DNA from: Opitutia bacterium
GTDB taxonomy: Bacteria; Verrucomicrobiota; Verrucomicrobiia; Opitutales; UBA953
Length of the DNA: 6,542 bases
Assembly: GCA_947378905.1 (NCBI GenBank)
Contig: CANCLV010000056.1
Span: 1-6,542, forward strand
Direction of reading: 5' to 3'
Shown here in pieces: positions 1 through 6,542 of this stretch. The number at the start of each line of letters is the position of its first letter. Positions within the stretch are counted from its first letter, which is position 1. Made by a program: the position numbers and the translations under genes. A model generated the notes under the pieces. That model did not search any database and was not told the origin of the DNA. It was given only the letters and a program-made list of their open reading frames with translations.

Positions 1-959
1 TTGTCTCCAAGAAACTTCTCGCTGAAATTAACACCGGTAAATTCCAGGAAATTTTAATTCGTGCGATGCCCAAGCTTAAGAGAATTACTGTGCGGGCCGA
101 GTCTACTCGTGATCAGCCAGAAATTAAGCCTCAGTATAAATCTATGGGCTTCTCGGCTGGAGGAGACTCATTCGCTACCCTGCTAGCATCATCGTCACTG
201 GGTATTAAGGAATTTACCCACCTAACTCATTATGATGTTGGGTCACACGGACGCGGTAAGGCTGGCAAAAAAGTCTTCCAAACACGAGTCGTACGCGTCC
301 AATCTGCTGCTAGAAAAATCGGGCTGCCCGTAATCCCTGTAAACTCCAACCTGAATGATTTTTACGACAAGGAGACTGACTTTATTTCGACCAGTGTTGT
401 ACGTAATGCAGCGGCAACGCTTGTTATCCAAAGAGGCATGGCGGAATATGTATTCTCAGGCGCCTACCATCGTCGCAGACAAGGCATATTATTGAAAGGC
501 GACATCACTAGGGCAGAAGACGAATTTACCCCCCTGCTCTCAACCGAGTCACTTAAATTCAGTGTCTTTGGATCTGATATGACCCGTGCAGAGAAAATTG
601 TGCTCATCGCCAAACATCCCATAACCTATGACCTCCTCGATGTGTGTATGGAGCCGAGAAAAGTGCGGAACAAAATTAATTGTTCAACCTGTTACAAGTG
701 TCTGCGTGCTATGATTAATTTAGAAATACTAGGTCAGTTGGATTCCTATGCACCAGTCTTCGACCTTAAACTCTATCGCCGACTTCGTTGGTGGGCCCTA
801 GCTCAGTTCCTCAACGGCGCAGAAGAAAGTCGCGCCGAAACTGAAGCTCTTGCCCGTGAAACGGGTTTTGAATTTCCAGCCTTCAGTAAATTTTGTGCGA
901 GACCTATACCCTTCTGGTTCGCACGCTTTGCCAAAAAGGTAATCGAACGGATACCTTAG
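1..959 (+). CDS. PP-loop ATPase-like protein (QueC/asparagine-synthase-like fold), 5' end outside window
   Basis: Function unknown. The fold suggests an ATP-dependent adenylating enzyme, possibly tied to surface polysaccharide or modified-nucleoside chemistry. The internal ATG at 66 is unlikely to be the start: the frame is open back to base 1 (first full codon at 3), and the extra residues (VSKKLLAEINTGKFQEIL) look like genuine coding sequence and fit what I recall of the family upstream of the PP-loop. Counting from the ATG at 66, residues 29-35 read FSAGGDS, a variant of the SGGxDS pyrophosphate-binding loop with Ala for the first Gly. HYDVGSHG follows at 55-62. The C-terminal half has TRAEKI (173-178) and C194 with C206-x2-C209-x2-C212, resembling the zinc-binding cysteines of QueC, then LRAMINLEILG. 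No signal peptide is visible in the part seen. It converges on the DUF6428-like gene. About 7 of 25 arginines use AGA/AGG, against none seen in nadE, hinting at transfer. The family assignment is from motifs only. Confidence 0.75.
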   Translation, partial: VSKKLLAEINTGKFQEILIRAMPKLKRITVRAESTRDQPEIKPQYKSMGFSAGGDSFATLLASSSLGIKEFTHLTHYDVGSHGRGKAGKKVFQTRVVRVQSAARKIGLPVIPVNSNLNDFYDKETDFISTSVVRNAAATLVIQRGMAEYVFSGAYHRRRQGILLKGDITRAEDEFTPLLSTESLKFSVFGSDMTRAEKIVLIAKHPITYDLLDVCMEPRKVRNKINCSTCYKCLRAMINLEILGQLDSYAPVFDLKLYRRLRWWALAQFLNGAEESRAETEALARETGFEFPAFSKFCARPIPFWFARFAKKVIERIP

Positions 960-1036
960 TCGGTAGAACTTACATCTTTTAGACTAGCCGCATAAACTTC
1001 AAAAACAAGCTGAGTCTCGTCGGGTGTACCCGTGGC
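960..1036. other. Short convergent intergenic gap without a clear terminator
   Basis: These 77 bases separate the ends of the PP-loop gene and the DUF6428-like gene, so a bidirectional terminator would be expected. An imperfect stem can be drawn between 981-988 (AGACTAGC) and 1009-1017 with one bulged base and a 20-base loop. It lacks a following T-run on either strand. A 6-bp stem (GTGGCT at 1032-1037 with AGCCAC at 1045-1050) overlaps the stop codon of the minus-strand gene, also without a T-run. Neither is a convincing intrinsic terminator. Confidence 0.4.
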
Positions 1037-1495
1037 TTAGCAACAGCCACTGCCAGGCTTGCAAGTATTAGGCACACACACATCGGGTGCGAGACACTCG
1101 GTTTTCTTAGAGCCCAAAATAAAAATACGTTCCTTTCCTTCAATGACGGTACCAACAACGGAAAATATCGTGAGCAGTGGAAAATCATATTCTACCTCCA
1201 AGGGGAAAGCAGTGGACTCCAATAAGCTTACACCGGCTGAAAGAATCTGTAGGGTCTTTGCACAACCTACACGGTGATCGGTATCATCGGCCGTCCAAAG
1301 TTGAAGACGGGCAGAAACTTCAGTGCGTACTGTTCCTCCACAATCAATAAAGCGTTTCTCCACACGGGCAACTTCGGTGAGGTGCAAGTGAATTGGCGTC
1401 AACCCTCCAGTCGGTAAACGAAAGCGTAGACCTAAAGACGTATTCTCGGAAAGTGCCTTACTAAATTCCGCTAAAGTCATCGGTGCCAATTTCAT
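1037..1495 (-). CDS. DUF6428-like protein of unknown function with cysteine-rich C-terminus
   Basis: I recognise this as resembling the DUF6428 family, which has no established function. From the ATG at 1495 it is 152 residues. Family-like blocks are LRFRLPTGG near 23-31, TEVARVEKRFIDCGGT at 40-55 and LQLWTADDTDHR at 64-75. The tail holds five cysteines in the last 19 residues (C134, C140, C145, C151, C152) and ends GSGCC, in keeping with metal or thiol chemistry, though that is inference. It has no signal peptide or membrane segment and is probably cytoplasmic. An upstream TTG at 1531 would add 12 residues (LKILYDLHLVC) with no family support. A second ATG at 1480 (MTLAEFSKAL) is also plausible; neither ATG has a clear ribosome binding site. 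The gene lies 40 bases after the thrC stop on the same strand, so co-transcription with thrB-thrC is likely. I recall DUF6428 genes near arsenic-resistance genes in some bacteria, but none are visible here. Confidence 0.75.
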   Translation of the reverse strand: MKLAPMTLAEFSKALSENTSLGLRFRLPTGGLTPIHLHLTEVARVEKRFIDCGGTVRTEVSARLQLWTADDTDHRVGCAKTLQILSAGVSLLESTAFPLEVEYDFPLLTIFSVVGTVIEGKERIFILGSKKTECLAPDVCVPNTCKPGSGCC

Positions 1496-1535
1496 ACACA
1501 CCAAATGTAGGTCATACAGAATCTTTAGCAAATAC

Positions 1536-2861
1536 TTACCTGAAGCCAGCTTCTGACTCTAAAATAGTACGGATAGCTTCGTAGTCATTACCGGTACGCA
1601 GTGGCTCAGGAGCAGGCAATGCGTAAGGGAAAGTGGAGGCGTTGCGATCGCCGAAGGCTTGTTCTAAAACTTCAGGGAACTTGGCAGGGTGTGCGGTGCC
1701 AAAGACCACCACTTGGGTGTTCTGATTATTTTTAATATAATCTTCGGCTGCTTTCCAACCGACGGCAGTGTGCGGACAAACAACATATCCACCCAGCGCA
1801 CGAACGCGGCGCATCACATCGAGAGTCTCAGCGTCAGTCACCGTCACGGCATGCACCGCTGGACCACCTTGGTGCCAAGCTAAGAGACGTGGTAAATTAT
1901 TGGGGTCACCGATATCCATCGCATTCGAAGCGGTTGGAGTGGAGCGACGTGGCTGATACTTACCCGTCGCAAATAAATCAGGCAGCGGAGAGTTAATATT
2001 GGTCGCGGCGATTAACGAATCGACCGGCAGACCCATGCGACGAGCCAATTGAACCGCGCCCACATTTCCTAAATTACCCGAGGGAACAATAATCGCGAGA
2101 CGTTGATTTTTGGCTAACAGACGACGAACATGAAACGCAAAAGGAACCTGAGCAATAAGACGAACAGGATTGATTGAATTAGCGGTGAGTAAGGGACGAC
2201 GCTGGCTGAGGGCTTGATCGGCTAAAGCACGTTTTACTAAGGCCTGGCAGTCATCAAACGTACCATCCACAGAAATAGCTACAACACCCGGACGACGACG
2301 TGCAATTTGTGATTCTTGTACAGCACTCACTCCCACTCGCGGATAAAGAACCACCGCACGAACGCCAGGAACGTTAGCACAGGCTTCGGTGACCGCACCA
2401 CCGGTATCGCCCGATGTCGCTGCGAGAATTGTGAGCTCGGGAAAATCTTTTCCTAAAACATGAGCCGTAACACGTACGAGTAATCGAACGGCAAAGTCTT
2501 TAAACGCTGCCGAGGGACCTTGAAATAATTCTAAGACGCTAATCGCGCCCTCGGGCTTACCTTGATAACCCTTGGGATAAACCAGTGGTACAGGAAAATT
2601 AAAGGCCTCATTACAAAGACGCTTTAAAACATCCGGACCCAACTCATCAGCGAGATAAGGTGAGATGACGGCTTCGGCGAGTTGCGCGTAAGTGTCGTTG
2701 CGATGTTTCTCAATGAAGTCGGGCGTAATTTGTGGAATGACTTTCGGCACCCAAAGTCCGCCTTTCCCTGGCATCGATGAAAGTAAAACCTCACGCAATG
2801 AGGCACTTTGCGAAGCATCGGCAGTGGAAATAAATTCTAATTTATTTTTCGGAGATGACAT
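1536..2861 (-). CDS. thrC: Threonine synthase (PLP-dependent)
   Basis: It converts O-phospho-L-homoserine and water to L-threonine and phosphate in the cytoplasm, the last step of threonine synthesis. From the ATG at 2861 it is 441 residues, close to the E. coli enzyme at about 428, and it aligns throughout with the E. coli-type form. The N-terminal block LREVLLSSMPGKGGLWVPK (22-40) is typical. GPSAAFKDFA (115-124) carries the PLP Schiff-base lysine K121. ATSGDTGGAV (148-157) and PSGNLGN (260-266) are cofactor phosphate-binding loops. NAMD and PNN follow near 313-321, with GTAHPAKFPE at 388-397. The frame is open upstream to a longer start at 2921, but those 20 residues lie inside thrB and look unrelated to the family. 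The start at 2861 has TAAGGG five bases upstream, the best ribosome binding site in the window. It overlaps the thrB end by 20 bases, suggesting translational coupling. No key residue is missing. Confidence 0.96.
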   Translation of the reverse strand: MSSPKNKLEFISTADASQSASLREVLLSSMPGKGGLWVPKVIPQITPDFIEKHRNDTYAQLAEAVISPYLADELGPDVLKRLCNEAFNFPVPLVYPKGYQGKPEGAISVLELFQGPSAAFKDFAVRLLVRVTAHVLGKDFPELTILAATSGDTGGAVTEACANVPGVRAVVLYPRVGVSAVQESQIARRRPGVVAISVDGTFDDCQALVKRALADQALSQRRPLLTANSINPVRLIAQVPFAFHVRRLLAKNQRLAIIVPSGNLGNVGAVQLARRMGLPVDSLIAATNINSPLPDLFATGKYQPRRSTPTASNAMDIGDPNNLPRLLAWHQGGPAVHAVTVTDAETLDVMRRVRALGGYVVCPHTAVGWKAAEDYIKNNQNTQVVVFGTAHPAKFPEVLEQAFGDRNASTFPYALPAPEPLRTGNDYEAIRTILESEAGFR

Positions 2862-3795
2862 GGACGCCCTTAGGATTGATGCGTGAAACGTAGGGAGTTG
2901 CCTTAATCGGTACCGATGCAAAAACCTCGGTCACTGCTTTAGCGACTTCTTGGGCAACCTTCTCACCTTCACAGAGTGCAAAAACGCTCGGACCCGCACC
3001 AGAGATAGAAAATCCGAGTGCACCTGCAGACATCGCTGCGCGCTTCGCACGATAAAATTCAGGAATGAGACGCTGACGATGGGGCTCAGCAATCGCATCA
3101 TGCAACGAACGTCCAATTAAAGCGTAATCATTTTGGTACAGACCAGAAATCAATCCACCTAAGTTTCCGCTTTGTTGAATCGCTGTTTCTAATTGTACGT
3201 GACGAGGCATGATTTCGCGCGCGACCTTAGTCAGCACCACGATATCAGGATGCACGACCGCTGCCCAAAGATTATTGGGGATCGGAATATTATGAACATC
3301 GAGTTCCGCGTTCGAACGAATTAAAGTGATTCCGCCTAATAAACAGGGACCAACATTGTCTGCATGCCAGGCACCATCGGCGGCAGCTTCACCTGCAACA
3401 ACGAAGGGTAAAAGTTGACGACGTGTAAGAGGTTCACCGAGTAAATGATTTACCGCGAAGGCACCGGCCACAGCACTCGCAGCGCTAGAACCAAGCCCGC
3501 TACCGAAAGGCATCTTCTTGTGTATCTCCATTTCGATACCGATGTCACCCAAACCGAGGTGACGAAGCAGATCGAGCACAGCAACACCCGCAGTATTTAA
3601 TTTGGGCTCTAAAGGCAGTCGGCCATCATCACCGGTAATCTTGGTTATGCGAAATCCAGGCTTGTCGGATCGACGGACAACAATTTCGTCGCCCGGCTTC
3701 TCAATGGCGAAACCAAGCACGTCGAATCCGCACGCTACGTTTGCGACCGTGGCGGGGGAGAAAACAGTGACTTCTTTTAGTGACATTTTTGACAT
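2842..3795 (-). CDS. thrB: Homoserine kinase (GHMP kinase family)
   Basis: It phosphorylates L-homoserine with ATP to O-phospho-L-homoserine, supplying ThrC; it is a soluble cytoplasmic enzyme. From the ATG at 3795 it is 317 residues, against about 310 for the E. coli and B. subtilis enzymes. VFSPATVANVACGFDVLGFA (11-30) is the N-terminal substrate-binding block. KKMPFGSGLGSSAASAVAG (93-111) is the GHMP phosphate-binding loop. GEAAADGAWHADNVGP (135-150) follows, and GFSISGAGPSVFAL (261-274) is the C-terminal GHMP motif. An ATG at 3786 is an alternative start that would remove three residues. The frame continues upstream to a start at 3975, but those 60 residues are antisense to the nadE 5' end and unlike the family, so I discard them. 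No strong ribosome binding site precedes either ATG. It is first in the thrB-thrC-DUF6428 set. No homoserine dehydrogenase gene is in the window, and I see no threonine leader peptide. Confidence 0.95.
   Translation of the reverse strand: MSKMSLKEVTVFSPATVANVACGFDVLGFAIEKPGDEIVVRRSDKPGFRITKITGDDGRLPLEPKLNTAGVAVLDLLRHLGLGDIGIEMEIHKKMPFGSGLGSSAASAVAGAFAVNHLLGEPLTRRQLLPFVVAGEAAADGAWHADNVGPCLLGGITLIRSNAELDVHNIPIPNNLWAAVVHPDIVVLTKVAREIMPRHVQLETAIQQSGNLGGLISGLYQNDYALIGRSLHDAIAEPHRQRLIPEFYRAKRAAMSAGALGFSISGAGPSVFALCEGEKVAQEVAKAVTEVFASVPIKATPYVSRINPKGVHVISEK
2867..2871 (-). promoter_or_regulatory. Ribosome binding site of thrC inside the thrB 3' end
   Basis: On the minus strand this reads AAGGG, five bases before the thrC ATG at 2861. 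It supports 2861 over the upstream alternative at 2921. It lies within the last codons of thrB, so ribosomes finishing thrB would pass over it, in keeping with coupled translation. Confidence 0.65.
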
Positions 3796-3880
3796 ATCAG
3801 CCCCAAAACGAGGGATGGGTAGACCTTTCGGGTTGCCTCGCCAAGGGTCAACGGTGAACATACGCGTTACCGAGCCAAAA
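3796..3880. promoter_or_regulatory. Divergent intergenic region between thrB and nadE, presumed to hold both promoters
   Basis: These 85 bases lie between the chosen starts of two divergent genes, so promoters for the threonine genes and for nadE are expected here. The only -35-like hexamer I see toward thrB is TTGACC (minus strand, 3851 to 3846), without a well-spaced -10 partner. Toward nadE, TTGCCT around 3834 is followed only by a poor -10 match. No inverted repeat suited to an operator stood out, and the region is too short for an attenuator with leader peptide. The role comes from position, not from motifs. Confidence 0.4.
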
Positions 3881-5824
3881 ATGGCAAAAAGTACACATCC
3901 ATTCGGTTTTGTGACCGTTGCAGCCGCCTCCCCGGCCCTGCGACTGGGGGACCCCGCAGCCAATACCCAGCTCATTATCCAGGCCCTTGAAAAAGCGTCA
4001 GCTGAGGGTTCGGAGATCGTTGTACTGCCAGAACTTTGCCTGACCGGCTACAGTTGCGGTGACTTATTTGGCCAGCGGACTCTCCTCAACGGCGCCCTCA
4101 AAGGTCTCTCCCAAATCGCCGAAGCGACAGCCCGACTCTCCCTCACCGCCCTCGTCGGGATGCCCTTAGAAATCTCGGGACGACTCTACAACGTTGGCGT
4201 CTTCGTCTCGCACGGAAATATTTTAGGTGTCGTTCCCAAAACTCACTTACCTAACTCGGGAGAATTTTACGAACAGCGTTGGTTCGCTTCGAGTCGCGTC
4301 GCTCATTTTCAAGAAGTTGAATTGTTTGGGAAAAAAGTTCCCTTCGGAATCGATTTACTTTTCCAAGCGAAAGATGTTCCTGACTGCGTTGTAGGAATTG
4401 AACTATGTGAAGACCTCTGGGCCGTCGAACCTCCCAGCGGAGCTCAAGCATTAGCGGGCGCCACCCTGCTCTGTAATCTTTCGGCGAGTGATGAACTCCT
4501 CACCAAAGCAAATTATCGTCGCGATCTGGTGCGTTCGCAATCGGCTCGTTGTTTAGCCGCCTACATTTATGCTGCCGCGGGTGCCGGAGAATCGAGCACA
4601 GACATCGTTTACAGCGGACACGGCTTAATTGCTGAAAATGGCCTAATTCTTGGGGAATCTGAGCGTTTTCGCTTCGAGTTGTCGCTCATTGTTTCGCAGG
4701 TTGATGTCGATAAACTGCAGGCCGAACGTCGCCGTAATAGCACTTTCTTCGGTCAGATTCCTTCGTACCAACCGCGCTTCATTAGTTTCGAAGTTAAACA
4801 TCCGACCGGCACAACACCGAAGCTTCGTCGTCGCTTCTCGCAACATCCGTTCGTTCCCTCGGACGCCCAACGTCGCGATGAAAACAGTCAGGAAATTTTT
4901 GCGATTCAATCGACAGGCTTAGCGCGTCGTCTCCGTCACACTGGAGTTAAGCACGCTGTCATCGGTGTTTCGGGCGGACTTGATTCTACGCTCGCACTTT
5001 TAGTCATGCTCGAAGCCTTTGGTCGACTGGGTTTAGATCGCAAAGGAATCATCGGCGTCACTCTACCTGGACCCGGCACGACCGAGCGCACACGCATCAA
5101 CGCACGTAAACTCATGGATGCATTGGGTATCACTGCACGCGAAATCCCTATTGGTAGCGCGGTCGATAATCACCTTAAAGACATCGAACACCCGACTGGT
5201 AAATTCGATGTTACTTTTGAAAACGCGCAAGCACGTGAACGCACTCAAGTGCTCATGGACATCGCTAATCAAACCCAAGGTTTAGTCGTGGGTACGGGTG
5301 ACCTCTCGGAAGCAGCGCTCGGTTGGTGCACATTCAACGCGGATCATATGTCGATGTACCACGTAAACATCGGCGTTCCTAAAACTTTAGTTAAACACTT
5401 GGTCTCGTGGGCCGCCCACGCTCGTCACGTCGGTAATGAACGCGCCCTACTGGAAGACATTGTCGCCACACCCGTCAGCCCCGAACTCTTACCTATCGGA
5501 ACCAACGGTGAAATGACTCAACAAACTGAGCTCTTAGTTGGACCCTATGAGTTACACGATTTCTTCCTCTTCCACTTTATTCGCAATGGATTCCGCCCAG
5601 CCAAAGTTCTTTGGCTCACAGAACATGCCTTTGCCGGTAAGTACGACACGGTCGAAATTAAATATTGGCTAAAAACCTTCCTGACCCGCTTCTTCAGCCA
5701 GCAATATAAGCGTTCTTCAATGCCAGACGGGCCAAAAATCGGGTCCGTTGCCCTTTCCCCTCGTGGAGATTGGCGTATGCCATCCGACGCGGAAGCCACG
5801 GCGTGGCTTGCAGAATTAGGCTAA
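3881..5824 (+). CDS. nadE: Glutamine-dependent NAD+ synthetase with N-terminal glutaminase domain
   Basis: It performs the final step of NAD+ synthesis: nicotinic acid adenine dinucleotide plus ATP is amidated using ammonia from glutamine. From the ATG at 3881 it is 647 residues, similar to the mycobacterial two-domain enzyme at about 680. Residues 8 to about 290 form the nitrilase-type amidase with all three catalytic residues visible: E51 in VVLPELCLTGY, K120 in VPKTHLP and C176 in GIELCEDLW. Residues from about 335 onward form the PP-loop synthetase, with GVSGGLDST (362-370) as the ATP pyrophosphate loop and GTGDLSEAALGWCTFNADHM (471-490) as the conserved nucleotide and substrate-binding block. 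The frame is open upstream to 3602, but that part is antisense to thrB and not family-like, whereas HPFGFVTVAAASP after 3881 matches the usual N-terminus. No strong ribosome binding site is seen. It is followed 20 bases later by the FAD-oxidase gene, probably in one transcript. It appears intact. Confidence 0.96.
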   Translation: MAKSTHPFGFVTVAAASPALRLGDPAANTQLIIQALEKASAEGSEIVVLPELCLTGYSCGDLFGQRTLLNGALKGLSQIAEATARLSLTALVGMPLEISGRLYNVGVFVSHGNILGVVPKTHLPNSGEFYEQRWFASSRVAHFQEVELFGKKVPFGIDLLFQAKDVPDCVVGIELCEDLWAVEPPSGAQALAGATLLCNLSASDELLTKANYRRDLVRSQSARCLAAYIYAAAGAGESSTDIVYSGHGLIAENGLILGESERFRFELSLIVSQVDVDKLQAERRRNSTFFGQIPSYQPRFISFEVKHPTGTTPKLRRRFSQHPFVPSDAQRRDENSQEIFAIQSTGLARRLRHTGVKHAVIGVSGGLDSTLALLVMLEAFGRLGLDRKGIIGVTLPGPGTTERTRINARKLMDALGITAREIPIGSAVDNHLKDIEHPTGKFDVTFENAQARERTQVLMDIANQTQGLVVGTGDLSEAALGWCTFNADHMSMYHVNIGVPKTLVKHLVSWAAHARHVGNERALLEDIVATPVSPELLPIGTNGEMTQQTELLVGPYELHDFFLFHFIRNGFRPAKVLWLTEHAFAGKYDTVEIKYWLKTFLTRFFSQQYKRSSMPDGPKIGSVALSPRGDWRMPSDAEATAWLAELG

Positions 5825-5844
5825 TCGTGCTTGATGAGTGAGCG

Positions 5845-6542
5845 ATGGCTCCTCTTCAAACTCATCCCGCGGCAACGCAAGAGCTCAGTAAACTTCTCGG
5901 ACCTGAGAAAGTTTTTACCGATGAAGCAACCTGCTTCGCGGCGTCCTTCGATAACATGCGTTTATCGTTCATGCCCGAAGCGGTGATTCGTCCCAAAATT
6001 GAAGAAGACATCGGCACGGTTCTTAAACTCGCTAACCAACACAAAGTTCCTGTTACCGTGCGTGGACGAGGCACTGGCAACACGGGTGCAAGCTCTCCCA
6101 TTAAAGGTGGCTGGGTTATTCACTTGGATCACTGGGACAAAATTGAAATCGATCCCGTATCCGCTATGGCCACGGTTCAACCCGGAGCTATCACCGCAAA
6201 GATTAATGATTTAGCTGCACCGCACGGATTATTTTTCCCACCCGACCCTTCGTCATTAAAATATTGTAGTATCGGAGGAAACATTGCGACGAACGCAGGT
6301 GGACTTCGGGCCGCTAAATATGGGGTTGTACGCGATCACGTGTATGCCCTCGAAGGATTTCTTCCGACAGGTGAAAAAGTAAAATGGGGTGCACCTTTAA
6401 GAAAATTTGTGAGTGGAATTAATTTACGCGACCTCTGGATTGGATCCGAAGGCACACTGGGAATCATCACCAAGGCCACACTCAAACTGGTTAACAAACC
6501 TTTAGCCCGTCGAACCTTCTTAATTGCTTGTCGCACCGACGA
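5845..6542 (+). CDS. GlcD-type FAD-linked oxidase (glycolate/D-lactate dehydrogenase family), 3' end outside window
   Basis: Only the first 232 complete codons are present; family members are usually about 450 or more residues, so the C-terminal substrate domain is missing. Relatives oxidise 2-hydroxy acids such as glycolate, D-lactate or D-2-hydroxyglutarate with FAD. The visible part is the PCMH-type FAD-binding domain: AVIRPKIEEDIGTVLKLANQ (46-65), VTVRGRGTGNTGASSP (70-85), TVQPGAI (110-116), PDPSSLKYCSIGGNIATNAG (133-152), KYGVVRDHVYALEG (158-171) and WIGSEGTLGIITKATLKL (198-215). The ATG at 5845 is the first possible start after an in-frame TGA at 5839. A weak GAG six to eight bases upstream is the only ribosome binding site candidate. 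It lies 20 bases after the nadE stop, which suggests one transcript. The substrate cannot be told from this part, and some large relatives carry a C-terminal iron-sulfur domain that would lie outside the window. No signal peptide is seen. Confidence 0.9.
   Translation, partial: MAPLQTHPAATQELSKLLGPEKVFTDEATCFAASFDNMRLSFMPEAVIRPKIEEDIGTVLKLANQHKVPVTVRGRGTGNTGASSPIKGGWVIHLDHWDKIEIDPVSAMATVQPGAITAKINDLAAPHGLFFPPDPSSLKYCSIGGNIATNAGGLRAAKYGVVRDHVYALEGFLPTGEKVKWGAPLRKFVSGINLRDLWIGSEGTLGIITKATLKLVNKPLARRTFLIACRTD

Noticed and set aside
981..1017. Possible intrinsic terminator in the convergent gap
   Set aside because: The stem has a bulge and a 20-base loop, and no T-run follows on either strand; the nearby T-rich stretch lies on the wrong side.
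979..1277. Small frames around the PP-loop/DUF6428 junction (minus 979-1188, plus 1059-1277)
   Set aside because: They overlap the DUF6428-like coding sequence in other frames or on the other strand, and their translations resemble nothing I recognise.
2862..2921. Longer thrC start at 2921
   Set aside because: These 20 residues lie inside thrB and are unlike the family, and the ATG at 2861 has a good ribosome binding site.
3602..3880. N-terminal extension of the nadE frame overlapping thrB
   Set aside because: The extra 93 residues lie largely antisense to thrB, show no nitrilase or NAD synthetase features, and the family N-terminus begins right after the ATG at 3881.
3796..3975. N-terminal extension of the thrB frame into the nadE 5' end
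   Set aside because: The 60 extra residues are antisense to nadE coding sequence and its upstream gap and do not resemble homoserine kinase; the family match begins at 3795 or 3786.
4643..4922. Open frames on both strands inside nadE, and other antisense frames of about 60-90 codons in the window
   Set aside because: They lie within well-supported genes, have no recognisable motifs or ribosome binding sites, and are explained as shadows of the real coding frames.

Overview
This window looks like an ordinary bacterial chromosome segment at a boundary between an accessory gene and housekeeping metabolism. Gene density is high, intergenic gaps are short, and there are no introns, tRNAs, rRNAs, IS elements or CRISPR arrays. 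No marker gives a firm taxon. The E. coli-type threonine synthase behind a homoserine kinase, the two-domain glutamine-dependent NAD+ synthetase, a DUF6428-like protein and the scarcity of clear Shine-Dalgarno sequences suggest a Gram-negative lineage such as Verrucomicrobiota or a relative. That placement is an inference with low to moderate confidence.

Left edge (1-959, + strand): the 3' part of a PP-loop (N-type ATP pyrophosphatase-like) protein with a QueC-like cysteine cluster. It resembles uncharacterised proteins often met in surface-polysaccharide clusters. Its reading frame is open to base 1, so the gene starts outside the window. Its arginine codons differ from those of the genes to the right.

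Middle (1037-3795, - strand): a compact set read right to left, thrB (homoserine kinase), thrC (threonine synthase), then a DUF6428-like protein with a cysteine-rich tail. thrB and thrC overlap by 20 bases and carry out the last two steps of threonine synthesis, from homoserine via O-phosphohomoserine to threonine. The DUF6428-like gene follows about 40 bases later and is probably co-transcribed, with no obvious pathway link.

Right (3881-6542, + strand): nadE, encoding glutamine-dependent NAD+ synthetase with an N-terminal nitrilase-type amidase domain, runs divergently from thrB across an 85-bp gap. Twenty bases after it a GlcD-type FAD-linked oxidase begins and runs off the right edge. I found no clearly new multi-gene system. 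The most interesting items are the divergent PP-loop protein and the DUF6428-like protein attached to the threonine genes. No gene-free stretch exceeds 300 bases.
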